From assembly GCF_005405585.1 (NCBI RefSeq), contig NZ_BJEQ01000005.1:217474-281473 (forward strand): DNA of 64,000 bases. The letters run 5' to 3'. A program made the translations under genes and the position numbers. This DNA is from Agarivorans sp. Toyoura001 (lineage in GTDB: Bacteria > Pseudomonadota > Gammaproteobacteria > Enterobacterales > Celerinatantimonadaceae). Shown here one piece after another: positions 45,372-54,731 of this stretch (positions within the stretch are counted from its first letter, which is position 1; every line of letters begins with the position of its first letter). Below the pieces are notes generated by a model that worked only from the letters and a program-made list of their open reading frames with translations, was not told where the DNA came from and did no database searches.

Positions 45372-47456
45372 TTACTTTTTAGCTTGTCTCTCTTTTTCTT
45401 CAGCAATTACTGACTCAGCCACGTTTTGTGGAGTAGCAGCGTAGTGCGAGAATTCCATAGAGAACTGACCACGACCAGAAGTCATAGTACGTAGAGAACC
45501 AATGTAACCAAACATTTCTGCTAGTGGTACGTCAGCTTTAATACGTACACCGGTTACGCCAGCTTCTTGGTCTTTAATCATGCCACGACGACGGTTCAAG
45601 TCACCAATAACATCACCAACGTGATCTTCTGGAGAGAATACGTCAACTTTCATGATTGGCTCAAGAAGTTGAGGTCCCGCCTTAGGAACAGATTGACGGT
45701 AAGCGCCTTTAGCTGCAATTTCAAAAGCAATGGCTGATGAATCTACTGCGTGGAATGCACCATCGTACAATTCAACTTCCATATCCAATAATGGGAAGCC
45801 CGCTAGAGGACCGTTTTCCATCATTGAATTGAAGCCTTTTTGTACTGCAGGCCAGAATTCTTTAGGTACGTTACCACCAACAACCGAAGAGGTGAAAGTG
45901 AAACCAGAACCTGCTTCACCAGGCTTAATACGGTAATCAATTTTACCGAACTGACCTGAACCACCAGATTGTTTCTTGTGCGTGTAGCTATCTTCAATTT
46001 CTTGAGTAATAGTTTCGCGGTAAGCAACCTGTGGTTGACCAACAACAAGATCTACGCCGTATGTACGCTTCAAGATATCAACTTTAATATCTAAGTGAAG
46101 CTCACCCATACCTTTAAGAATGGTTTCGCCTGAATCTTCGTCAGTTTCAACTTGGAAAGATGGATCTTCAGCAACCATTTTACCAATTGCGATACCCATT
46201 TTCTCTGAACCACCTTTATCTTTAGGCGCAACAGCAATCGAAATTACTGGAACAGGGAAAACCATAGGCTCTAGCGTACAAGGGTCTTTAGGATCACATA
46301 AGGTGTGACCAGTTTGTACGTTCTTCATGCCCACGATGGCGATAATGTCACCAGCTTGCGCACTCGTTAATTCGTTACGGTCATCAGCTTGCATTTCAAC
46401 CATACGGCCGATACGTTCTGTTTTACCAGTAAACGAGTTAAGGATGGTGTCACCCTTGTTCAATTTACCAGAGTAGATACGTACGAAGGTTAATGCACCA
46501 AAGCGGTCATCCATAATTTTGAATGCCAATGCTTTGAATGTTTCATCAGTAGAAACGATAGCTTTTTCGCCAGTTTCTTCGCCTTCTTCGTCCATAAGAG
46601 GTTGTGGATCAACTTCTGTTGGACTTGGTAGGTAATCAACAACAGCATCAAGCACTAATTGAATACCTTTGTTCTTAAACGCTGAACCACAGTAAGTTGG
46701 GAAGAAGTCCATAGTACGCGTACCTTTACGGATACACGCTTTAAGTTGCTCAATAGTTGGCTCTACGCCATCCATGTAAGCTTCCATTAGGTCATCGTCT
46801 TGCTCAACGGCAGTTTCTACTAACATTTCACGGTATTCAGCCGCTTTTTCTACCATATCCGCAGGGATATCAGTTACTTCGTAGTTTTCTGGAAGACCTG
46901 TGTCATCCCAGATGTACGCTTTTTCACTTAGTAGATCAACAACACCAACGAAATCGTCTTCGATACCGATAGGCAGAACCATTACTAACGGGTTAGCCGC
47001 TAGTACGTCTTGAGTTTGCTTAACAACACGGTAGAAGTCAGCGCCCATACGGTCTAGTTTGTTAACGAAGATAATACGTGCAACTTCTGATTCGTTCGCG
47101 TAGCGCCAGTTAGTTTCTGACTGAGGCTCAACACCACCAGAACCACAGAATACGCCAATACCGCCATCAAGCACTTTAAGTGAACGGTATACTTCAACAG
47201 TGAAGTCAACGTGTCCAGGAGTGTCAATAACGTTGAAGCGGTGGTCATCCCAGAAACAGCTTACTGCTGCAGACTGAATAGTAATACCACGCTCAGCTTC
47301 CTGTTCCATGAAGTCAGTAGTAGACTCACCGTCATGTACTTCACCAGTTTTGTGGATCTGACCAGTAAGTTTTAGGATACGCTCAGTTGTGGTAGTTTTA
47401 CCTGCATCAACGTGAGCAAAAATACCAATATTTCTATATTTTGATAAATCAGCCAT
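45372..47456 (-). CDS. fusA2: Elongation factor G, second paralog
   Basis: The 694-residue GTPase has [15 protein letters not shown] (G1), DTPGHVDFT (G3) and [10 protein letters not shown] (G4), with the five-domain EF-G layout complete to [14 protein letters not shown]. From memory the sequence matches the separate EF-G 2 of Vibrio (VC2342) more closely than the str-operon EF-G, and no rpsL, rpsG or tuf gene is adjacent. It moves tRNA and mRNA during translation or helps ribosome recycling; the exact role of the second copy is not settled. Its codons look more biased toward highly expressed forms than its neighbours. Confidence 0.95.
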   Translation of the reverse strand: MADLSKYRNIGIFAHVDAGKTTTTERILKLTGQIHKTGEVHDGESTTDFMEQEAERGITIQSAAVSCFWDDHRFNVIDTPGHVDFTVEVYRSLKVLDGGIGVFCGSGGVEPQSETNWRYANESEVARIIFVNKLDRMGADFYRVVKQTQDVLAANPLVMVLPIGIEDDFVGVVDLLSEKAYIWDDTGLPENYEVTDIPADMVEKAAEYREMLVETAVEQDDDLMEAYMDGVEPTIEQLKACIRKGTRTMDFFPTYCGSAFKNKGIQLVLDAVVDYLPSPTEVDPQPLMDEEGEETGEKAIVSTDETFKALAFKIMDDRFGALTFVRIYSGKLNKGDTILNSFTGKTERIGRMVEMQADDRNELTSAQAGDIIAIVGMKNVQTGHTLCDPKDPCTLEPMVFPVPVISIAVAPKDKGGSEKMGIAIGKMVAEDPSFQVETDEDSGETILKGMGELHLDIKVDILKRTYGVDLVVGQPQVAYRETITQEIEDSYTHKKQSGGSGQFGKIDYRIKPGEAGSGFTFTSSVVGGNVPKEFWPAVQKGFNSMMENGPLAGFPLLDMEVELYDGAFHAVDSSAIAFEIAAKGAYRQSVPKAGPQLLEPIMKVDVFSPEDHVGDVIGDLNRRRGMIKDQEAGVTGVRIKADVPLAEMFGYIGSLRTMTSGRGQFSMEFSHYAATPQNVAESVIAEEKERQAKK

Positions 47457-47745
47457 TGTTCAACTCTAATCAATTGTTTCAAATTCGCGGGGAGTATACC
47501 ACTACTGTCGCACAAGGCGAGAGGGTGAACTGTATTTGAGCGATTTATTGCAAATTTTCTTAAAAAAAGTATCTCAAACTGCAGCAATTGGTTAATTAAA
47601 AACGCAATAACTAGCAAACTTTAGCCTAAAAAGCCTTTTTTCAATCTGTCATAACAATAATTGGACGACTCCCCTACCCACTAAATAGCATAGTGGGCTT
47701 AAGCAGCAACGCAACTCAACATAAATGAAAGGCACAGAGAGGTAT

Positions 47746-48087
47746 TTACTTCTTGTTTGCCATCATTGCTTTAAGGTCAGCAAAAGGATTAGAAGTAGCT
47801 TGTTCTTGTTTTAAGTCGGCCCCTGCTTCTACCGTTGAACCATATTGTGCCGCCTCGGTATATTTAGAATGCTCGTGATCGTGACAATACAAACACAGTA
47901 ACTCCCAGTTAGTGCCATCGTTGGGGTTGTTGGTATGGTCATGGTCAATGTGGTGAACCGTTAATTCGCGTAAATTTGAATAAGGAAATTCACGAGCACA
48001 ACGCCCACATACCCAAGGAAACAGCTTTAGCGCTTTCTCGCGATACCCTTGTTCTAAGCTTGCATAATTATTTGGAATATTAGCCAT
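47746..48087 (-). CDS. yajD: YajD-like HNH nuclease family protein
   Basis: The ATG at 48087 (MANIPNNYAS) has GGAG six bases before it; an earlier ATG at 48093 overlaps that site. The 113-residue protein has the HNH core: CGRC, VHHIDHDHTNNPNDG, NWELLCLYCHDHEHSKY. Zinc is held by the Cys pairs, and the His-Asn-His residues carry the activity. The family is widespread in enterics and vibrios, and its biological role is not known. Confidence 0.92.
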   Translation of the reverse strand: MANIPNNYASLEQGYREKALKLFPWVCGRCAREFPYSNLRELTVHHIDHDHTNNPNDGTNWELLCLYCHDHEHSKYTEAAQYGSTVEAGADLKQEQATSNPFADLKAMMANKK

Positions 48088-48248
48088 GTTCATCTCCAGC
48101 TATTTTTGCCAAATACTATACCACTGGCGGGTCGAAAAGCGCTTATTCAAAAAATAATATTTTGAATCTCCCCCCTAAAACCAGTAAGCGGTTTCAAAAC
48201 TATCAATCATAAGCCACACTTAAATCAGTATCACTAAAGGATGACGCT

Positions 48249-48875
48249 ATGCCGAAGCCGCTTACCCAAATACTTTGTAACCGCTGTGATTGTGAAACCA
48301 CCACTAAACAAGTGAATGGCTGGAGAGTATTTTTACACCATGGTTTGGCGTTACCGTTACGTAAAACCTTAGGCTGGTGTAAGCAGTGTGAACAACTGGT
48401 TAGCGCCGAAGAATTGAGAGACCTTGACCTTATCATTAAAGAAATGGGTGAATTGGTACAACAGGTAGCCGCTTACGAGGGCACCCTTAAAACTAATTAT
48501 TGGCAACGCTTGTTTAACCGAAAGCTACGCCGTATGCGCCGCCGCTCAGTGGAAACATTATTAACGCTAGGAGCTGAGCTAGATGTTGCTAGGCAGCGTT
48601 CCAATAAAGCCAAATGTATAAACTGTGGCTCTCTAGAGGTTTCAGTGATTAATTCGTCAATCAACCTCATCGAGCAGTTTTGGCAACAACATGAACCACA
48701 TAGCATTGCTACCGGTTTAACTCATCCCAATTGTGGTGGCGAGTTCATCGCTCGACCGGCAACCACAACAGTAAACAACCAAGCTATTCCTCAGCAAGCG
48801 GAGAATCAACAAGATTCGAAAAGCTTAATAAATCTCTCCTCACTCGATGAAAAGAACCAGCAAAATGTGGCTTAA
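48249..48875 (+). CDS. Zinc-ribbon protein of unknown function
   Basis: The ATG at 48249 follows AAGGA. The 208-residue protein has three Cys pairs: CNRCDC (residues 10-15), CKQCEQ near residue 44, and CINCGS near residue 120, plus a Cys after HPN. The middle of the protein is helical and basic (QRLFNRKLRRMRRRSVE). The tail is Gln/Asn-rich. It resembles nucleic-acid-binding zinc ribbons, but I recognise no family. Confidence 0.65.
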   Translation: MPKPLTQILCNRCDCETTTKQVNGWRVFLHHGLALPLRKTLGWCKQCEQLVSAEELRDLDLIIKEMGELVQQVAAYEGTLKTNYWQRLFNRKLRRMRRRSVETLLTLGAELDVARQRSNKAKCINCGSLEVSVINSSINLIEQFWQQHEPHSIATGLTHPNCGGEFIARPATTTVNNQAIPQQAENQQDSKSLINLSSLDEKNQQNVA

Positions 48876-48932
48876 TAAAACCAAGACTTTGCTCATTTGC
48901 AAAGCCTCACCTTTTATATGGCTATGTTATAC

Positions 48933-50120
48933 CTAACAAGATAGCAATTGATTCACTTGCTTAGCCCGTTCGTACCAACTTTCAGACCGCACGCTCATCC
49001 GTTGGAATGACGTTCTGCGATGCTGCAAGGCTTGTGGTGTATTCAAACTATCTTCTAAAGCCTGTACCATTTGATAGGCTTCTTTCACTTGAGTCACCAT
49101 TCCGGCATAAGGTTTTAGAGCGGGAAACGGCGTACTCACCACCGGCCTACCCGCTGCGAGATATTCGCGCAACTTAAGTGGGTCGCACGACGTAATTTGC
49201 TTACAGGCTTTAAACGGCAACCAAGAGACCTGCCAATGTTGTACGTAACGAGGTAACTCGTTGTGCGCTATCGCTGGAACAATTTCAATATTACTCACCG
49301 CTTTAAACGCGGATACATCGGTTTGTACATCGCCAATAAATACAAAGCGCCATTCTGGCAGTGCTTTCGCTACTTTTACGATTAGCGGAATGTCTAACCA
49401 AGCAGCAATACTGCCGTAAAATCCTGCTACAGGCCCACCTTCCAACAATGAAGGCGCAGGACTTGATGGATGTACAAATAAATTGTAATCAACGCCATGA
49501 GGTAGTACTCGGGTTTTTGCTGCTACCGCAGGTTGTTTACTAAATTTACGCAACAGCATATCGCTAGCCACTAGTACATGATCAACTTTATTCACAAGCT
49601 CTCGTTCGCAATGGGTCACGTGCTGATGATCCACTCCCGCTAAAGCGTTAAAATCATCGCCACAATAATAAATCACTTGGCGCTCGTTAAGGTGCCCCAG
49701 CATATCTACTGCTGTAGGTAACGCTATCCAAAGATCAGGTTTACTAATACCCAACTGTTCAGCTTGTTTGTTAACCTGCATTTTCAAAATACAGCGATTT
49801 AACCAACGAAAAAAGCGACTACGAGGTGCGGGAAATGCAATCGGAGATAACACATGAATGCTGCTTGGTTTAATTGAAGGCTTACCCGAAAACTCCGTCA
49901 ACGGTTCCTTTACTCCAGATGCTTTTTTAGTTGTCCTTAACATCGACTTAGCTTTTTCTATAACCCGCTTTGCATCGCGAAAACTTAAACGCGGACGACG
50001 TAAACCAATAGAATTAACCCAAAGAATACGATGGTTTTTAGCCAACTCGGTAATTACATGTTGGCTACTACTAGGGTGACGTTGCCAATCTTCACCAAAT
50101 ACAATGAGATCGCGTTTCAT
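48933..50120 (-). CDS. Glycosyltransferase family 1 (GT-B) protein
   Basis: The start at 50120 (MKRDLIVFGEDWQRHPSSSQH) has GAGGAG before it; an earlier ATG at 50135 lies inside that site. The 395-residue protein has the two-domain GT-B pattern, with GGPVAGFYGSIAAWLD near residue 230 and a C-terminal region (LPFKACKQITSCDPLKLREYLAAGRPVVST) where the PLKLxEY and Gly residues bind the nucleotide sugar. It adds a sugar during surface polysaccharide assembly. It starts 1 bp after the acyltransferase stop, so the two are coupled. Confidence 0.9.
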   Translation of the reverse strand: MKRDLIVFGEDWQRHPSSSQHVITELAKNHRILWVNSIGLRRPRLSFRDAKRVIEKAKSMLRTTKKASGVKEPLTEFSGKPSIKPSSIHVLSPIAFPAPRSRFFRWLNRCILKMQVNKQAEQLGISKPDLWIALPTAVDMLGHLNERQVIYYCGDDFNALAGVDHQHVTHCERELVNKVDHVLVASDMLLRKFSKQPAVAAKTRVLPHGVDYNLFVHPSSPAPSLLEGGPVAGFYGSIAAWLDIPLIVKVAKALPEWRFVFIGDVQTDVSAFKAVSNIEIVPAIAHNELPRYVQHWQVSWLPFKACKQITSCDPLKLREYLAAGRPVVSTPFPALKPYAGMVTQVKEAYQMVQALEDSLNTPQALQHRRTSFQRMSVRSESWYERAKQVNQLLSC

Positions 50121-50121
50121 A

Positions 50122-50841
50122 TCACTTCTCCTCAATCGCTTTTATTACTTTGGCAGGAACGCCAGCAGCCATAACACCACTTGGCAGGCTTTTAGTTACT
50201 ACACTGCCCGCCGCTACAACGGTTCCCTTGCCAATAGTGACGCCGGCCATAATAGACACTCCCGTAGCCAACCAAACATCATCTTCCAGTATTACATCCC
50301 CTACCTGCTCGTCTTTTTCTGGTAATCCGGCCGCTCGCTGCTCGGCATTTAATGGATGCCCCGGATAACCCGCAATAAAGCAGCGTCCGGCAATACGCAC
50401 ATTATTCCCAATCGTTACTTTGCTACCCACTGCGATAGTTGTTTGCCAACCCACATCAACATTATTGCCAATGTGCAATACCGCTTGCTGCGCAGCACTG
50501 CAGCGACCACTAAATGTGGTTGCGCCCGAAACACGGCAATCGTTGCCTAAGTGAACAACCAAGCCTTCTCCGAGCAACGGCATTCCGCCATATAAGTAGA
50601 GGCGTTTTGACGGCCCCAGCGTTTTGCTTCTAAATAGCGGAGTCCACCATAAGATCCTCAGCGTACTTTGCATCACACCACTCAACAGTTTGTGTAAACG
50701 ATACAAGCCGCTAAACAACACGGGGATTTTAGGTAATTGAAAAAGCCGTAGGTTTTTTAAGAATGAAAACACTGCTTTCGCTAACGGCGATTCGCTACGT
50801 TTTAACCATAACTTGGTATTGTGCAAAAAAAGGCTGCTCAT
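50122..50841 (-). CDS. Hexapeptide-repeat (LbH) acyltransferase
   Basis: The 239-residue protein has an N-terminal helical part of about 80 residues. A left-handed beta-helix follows, made of hexapeptide repeats (GNDCRVSGATTF, GNNVDVGWQTTIAVGSKVTIGNNVRIAGR). A loop with HPLN and the end VVTKSLPSGVMAAGVPAKVIK are typical of maltose/galactoside O-acetyltransferases. It probably acetylates a sugar in the polysaccharide. It is coupled to the glycosyltransferase that follows. Confidence 0.9.
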   Translation of the reverse strand: MSSLFLHNTKLWLKRSESPLAKAVFSFLKNLRLFQLPKIPVLFSGLYRLHKLLSGVMQSTLRILWWTPLFRSKTLGPSKRLYLYGGMPLLGEGLVVHLGNDCRVSGATTFSGRCSAAQQAVLHIGNNVDVGWQTTIAVGSKVTIGNNVRIAGRCFIAGYPGHPLNAEQRAAGLPEKDEQVGDVILEDDVWLATGVSIMAGVTIGKGTVVAAGSVVTKSLPSGVMAAGVPAKVIKAIEEK

Positions 50842-51186
50842 CCGCTTTTCCTCTATTCATCATATTGTTGCTAGTGAATAGGTATTAGCAGCATCCGTGC
50901 CAGCAAATAAATCAACGTTAAAACAATTAGTTACAACCTTTCGAAAAGTGGTTTTGCAAAATGAAAATCAGCGGTTAACTGATAAGTTAAGGTCGCAATA
51001 AGGGCTAAATGACTAAGCTTTATCGACCAAACGCATTACGCGTAGAGCGAGCTTTAGCTAAAACGAGGAGTGAGAAGGGGGAAGGAACGTGTAAGCACTC
51101 ACAGTGCTTACACCAAGATAAAAAGAAGACACAGACAAAGCACTTAAAACCTGACTAAGCGCCCATTGGTGCAGCCTTAAATAAAA
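50842..51186. other. Intergenic region with a strong hairpin
   Basis: This 345-bp region separates the flippase from the acyltransferase. It carries an 11-bp perfect hairpin at 51089-51113 and should hold the promoter of the acyltransferase operon. No ORF is convincing. Confidence 0.6.
51089..51113 (-). terminator. 11-bp hairpin after the flippase operon, possible terminator
   Basis: GTGTAAGCACT and AGTGCTTACAC form a perfect stem around a 3-nt loop, 74 bp after the flippase stop. Only a mixed pyrimidine run follows, so it could be a factor-assisted terminator or an RNA processing or protein-binding site. Confidence 0.4.
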
Positions 51187-52626
51187 TCACTGATTAGCAA
51201 CGGTGCCCAAGGCAGCATTGGGTACATCGTGGCTAGGCTTTATGATCCAAACAGCCCACACCAACAGCCACAATAACGCCAAAGCGGGCAGAATGTGTAA
51301 CCACATGCTGTGATTTAACCAGGCTAATGCAGGCAACACAGATAAGGGAGGAACAAAAGCACTTAGCAAAGTCGATACGCGATAGCGCAAAGGTTGTAGA
51401 ACCAAACTAATGGCGGTGAACAATACAAAGCGCAACGCAAAGACAATGTTTGAGGCAACAATTAAGCCCCACACTCCCCAAGTAGGAATCAAGCTGTAAT
51501 AAAGCACAACCGCCAATAGTGCAGAAGCAATATTAATTCTAGGTAGCCATACTGGGCTATTAGGTAAATAACAGCCAATGTCTGTTACCGCTGTCGCTAA
51601 TTTAAAGCCTAGCGCTAGCAGCATTAGTGGCAGCCAATCTATACCGCCCAAATAAGCTAACGGCAGCACTTGTTTAATCAGTAAGGGGGCAAATAGCGCA
51701 GCGCTTAATAGCAATAACATAATCACCAACATTAAACGCTGATGAGTTAAGGCCACTTCCGCTTGGCCATTGGCTTGCTGCAATACCGCAAATCGGCGCG
51801 GTAACCACCAGCTTTCTAATACGCCAAATGCCATCGCGGTTGCTTCTACCACTTTAATCATAATGGCATATTGCGCCAGCGTTTCTGCGCCCAACCATTC
51901 AGCTAATAACAGTCGGTCAAGACCGTGCATAACAAACAAGGCTAACGACGCTCCAATTAAACAGCGTTGGTAACTCATGGTTAATTTAGCTAAAGCCCAA
52001 TCAAGTTTAAGCTTGAGTTGTTGCCGACAAAACCAAATTCCTAAACTTAGCCCCACGGCATTTGCTGCAACGCTGGCGACGATAACGGCGTCCATAGCCC
52101 AGCCTTGTTGCAGCCCCCACAAAGTAAGCCCTACTTGGGTAAGGCACTGGCAAACAACCAAATAGAAGTAACAATCGGCTCGGCGCTCAATTCGCAACCA
52201 CATCATTAAAGGCTGCAGGGCAATCGAAAAAGCAATCACCGCAGCTACCCCAGCAAACTGCCAAAAGTGTAAAGTCGAGAACAAATCAAAAGGCAACATT
52301 GCCAAGCTAACAGCGGCTAAAACAGCCAGTGATAAACCATAAGTGAGGCTGAGTAATAATGAAGATGAAATAAGATTACTTTTTGCCGCTGCCGTTTTGC
52401 ATTCTGGATAAAAGCGCGGCAAGGCGCCTGCGCTAATTTCTAGTAATGAACACAGAGAAAATACCACAACTAAGCTTTCTAACAGGCCATATTCATGCAA
52501 GCTCAGATAACGCGTAGTGACAGGCAGCATCATCAGCCCCATGCCTTTTTGCAGCAACATTAGTAGCCCATACACACCCATTTCTTGCAGCGATTGGCGA
52601 GCGTTGCGTATCTTATTCCACAGCAT
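51187..52626 (-). CDS. Wzx-type polysaccharide flippase (MOP superfamily)
   Basis: The 479-residue protein has about 14 hydrophobic segments. The N-terminus, MGVYGLLMLLQKGMGLMMLPVTTRYL and HEYGLLESLVVVFSL, is the standard start of the flippase family. It flips lipid-linked oligosaccharide units across the inner membrane. The start overlaps the stop of the upstream glycosyltransferase by 14 bp, so the two are one operon. Confidence 0.9.
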   Translation of the reverse strand: MLWNKIRNARQSLQEMGVYGLLMLLQKGMGLMMLPVTTRYLSLHEYGLLESLVVVFSLCSLLEISAGALPRFYPECKTAAAKSNLISSSLLLSLTYGLSLAVLAAVSLAMLPFDLFSTLHFWQFAGVAAVIAFSIALQPLMMWLRIERRADCYFYLVVCQCLTQVGLTLWGLQQGWAMDAVIVASVAANAVGLSLGIWFCRQQLKLKLDWALAKLTMSYQRCLIGASLALFVMHGLDRLLLAEWLGAETLAQYAIMIKVVEATAMAFGVLESWWLPRRFAVLQQANGQAEVALTHQRLMLVIMLLLLSAALFAPLLIKQVLPLAYLGGIDWLPLMLLALGFKLATAVTDIGCYLPNSPVWLPRINIASALLAVVLYYSLIPTWGVWGLIVASNIVFALRFVLFTAISLVLQPLRYRVSTLLSAFVPPLSVLPALAWLNHSMWLHILPALALLWLLVWAVWIIKPSHDVPNAALGTVANQ

Positions 52627-53578
52627 AATTGGCTCTCCCCGCTCGAAGGCGAATTAGCCATAAAGCCCATTCGCGATGTTGCCACTTGTTAAAGCTGCTC
52701 ACAAAATAATTGTCTTTCACCAAGTCGATGCTTTGAGCTAATTGATACTTCTCGATCAAATGTTGAGTGAAGCGCCAATAGCATAGTAAATCAAACCAAC
52801 TCACCTGGGTACGTAACTGCAAATAGGCATGTCGACAAAGCATTTCTAAGCATAATGGCGCTGCACTTGGCAATAACTCGCTTTGTTCCATGCGTTGCAT
52901 AAAGTCGCCAATTGAGCACATACGCGCATACAAACGGCTTTTGTCAGCCCCCGGTTTGCGGCAAATACCGTTGGCGTTATGGCGATAAAAATAATACGGA
53001 TTTTCAATATGCAATATTGTTTGGGCGTATAGCTCCGCCATATAAGAGAAGATTTCATCTTCAAATAATTCCCCTGCAGGGAAACAGATTTGGTGTTGAT
53101 GAATAAAACTACGACGAAACAACTTGTTACATACCGAAGTATTCTCACTTATGTTGCTATGTGCGTATTGCTCTACCCCTTGAGCAGAGAACTTACTAAA
53201 ACCACAACTCACCCAATCAGCATTGTTAGCAACCGCTTGGTTAAACAAATGGCTATACATTTGGTTATCTACGTAATCGTCGCTATCCACAAAACCAAGG
53301 TACTGCCCTTTGGCGTGACTCATTCCAATATTGCGAGCCTGAGCCAATCCTACGTTGGTAGTAAGGTTGACTATTCTCATCGCCAAGTTTGATTGCTCGG
53401 CAAACTGTTTAGCTAGCTGATAAGCATTGTCTGGCGAAGCATCAATCACCACAATCACTTCAATTGACGTTAAGCTTTGTTCGGCTAGGCTTTCTAGGCA
53501 TTGCCACAGATACTGTTCGGTATTAAACACCGGCACCACAATTGAAACACTAGGCGAACGATTAAGAATCACACTCAT
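52613..53578 (-). CDS. Glycosyltransferase family 2 protein
   Basis: The 321-residue GT-A enzyme begins SIVVPVFNTEQYLWQCLESLAEQ and contains ARNIGMSHAKGQYLGFVDSDDYV with the DxD-type metal site (DSDD) near residue 98. It also has an ExED-like region (GELFEDEIF). It transfers a sugar from a nucleotide donor to a lipid-linked acceptor. Its start overlaps the stop of the upstream GT2 by one base (TAATG), and it overlaps the flippase by 14 bp. Confidence 0.93.
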   Translation of the reverse strand: MSVILNRSPSVSIVVPVFNTEQYLWQCLESLAEQSLTSIEVIVVIDASPDNAYQLAKQFAEQSNLAMRIVNLTTNVGLAQARNIGMSHAKGQYLGFVDSDDYVDNQMYSHLFNQAVANNADWVSCGFSKFSAQGVEQYAHSNISENTSVCNKLFRRSFIHQHQICFPAGELFEDEIFSYMAELYAQTILHIENPYYFYRHNANGICRKPGADKSRLYARMCSIGDFMQRMEQSELLPSAAPLCLEMLCRHAYLQLRTQVSWFDLLCYWRFTQHLIEKYQLAQSIDLVKDNYFVSSFNKWQHREWALWLIRLRAGRANYAVE

Positions 53579-54582
53579 TACTTCGCTCCCTGTGCGGTGA
53601 GGTTGGCAAGATCAATATTGTCTAAGAATTTTTGCTTTGCTTGACGAGCCTTCACAAAATAGCTGAGCAAAATGATGCGGGGAGCAGAGCCTCTAAACTT
53701 AAGGTAGCGACTCACCTTATAGTCCTGCGAGCAATCACCTGCGCGCACTAATAGTTGATACTTAATCACTAAATGATCGACAAAACTAAAGAAGCCGACC
53801 AAATCAATCGCAGAAATGTGGTAGTAGAGTGCGCTTAAAGCGTGATTAGCTAAACACTGCAATAACTCTTCAGCGTGAGCATCAATCGCACCTCGGCGTT
53901 CCATGTCAGCTAAGAAACGCGCCAGCATTAATTGCTTGTCGTAAAGGTTAAATCGGCCATGATTATCACCCCTACAAAGTCCTTCGGGGCTCATTCGGTA
54001 GTTGTAAAGAACCTGGTTTACCTCTGCGAGATTATCGGTGGCGAAACGCGCCGTGTAAGCAAAAGGTTCATCTTCAAAAATCACATTGCTGTAAAAATTG
54101 ATTTGCTTAGACAGCAGATACACTCGACGAAATAGCTTATTGGTAACAAAGGTATCGTCGTAATACTCTTTAGTAGGAAGGTTGTGATACTCAACACTAG
54201 AGTCATGTGTTTCAAATGAGCGCATTTGGCAACTCACTACGTCAGCGTTGCTATTTAGCGCTTCGGAAAACATCAGTTCAAACATGTTGGCTTCAACGTA
54301 GTCATCACTATCTACAAAACCAATATACTCACCTTGAGCTGATTGCATGGCAATATTGCGAGCCATTGATACACCGACATTTTTCTCTAAAACGATTTTT
54401 CGAAAACGCTCCGGGTAGTTTAAGCAATACTCTCCCGCAATAGCGGCGCAGCTATCAGGAGAAGCATCTATCACTATTATTACCTCTACGTTTTCTAAGG
54501 TTTGTTTGGCTAGCGACTTTAAGCAGCTGGCTAGGTATTGTTCAGATTTGTATACCGGAACGATTATCGACACATTAAACAT
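53578..54582 (-). CDS. Glycosyltransferase family 2 protein
   Basis: The start at 54582 (MFNVSIIVPVYKSEQYL) has GAGGG eight bases before it; an upstream ATG at 54660 would add 26 unrelated residues. Motifs are EVIIVIDASPDS, AQGEYIGFVDSDDYVEANMF and a later FEDEPFAYT. It is close to the neighbouring GT2 (52613), so the two may be tandem duplicates with different acceptors. The one-base stop/start overlap shows tight coupling. Confidence 0.93.
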   Translation of the reverse strand: MFNVSIIVPVYKSEQYLASCLKSLAKQTLENVEVIIVIDASPDSCAAIAGEYCLNYPERFRKIVLEKNVGVSMARNIAMQSAQGEYIGFVDSDDYVEANMFELMFSEALNSNADVVSCQMRSFETHDSSVEYHNLPTKEYYDDTFVTNKLFRRVYLLSKQINFYSNVIFEDEPFAYTARFATDNLAEVNQVLYNYRMSPEGLCRGDNHGRFNLYDKQLMLARFLADMERRGAIDAHAEELLQCLANHALSALYYHISAIDLVGFFSFVDHLVIKYQLLVRAGDCSQDYKVSRYLKFRGSAPRIILLSYFVKARQAKQKFLDNIDLANLTAQGAK

Positions 54583-54731
54583 GGGATAGCCCTCATTGTT
54601 ATGATGCTGCCGATAATGGTTAAACTTAATAAAGCAGCGCCTATAACAGCAATACAGCAAGAGCTAGACCACTAATTTAAAGTTTAATAATTTCAGTAAG
54701 ATAAGGAGGGAAATAGCAAATTACATTTACA

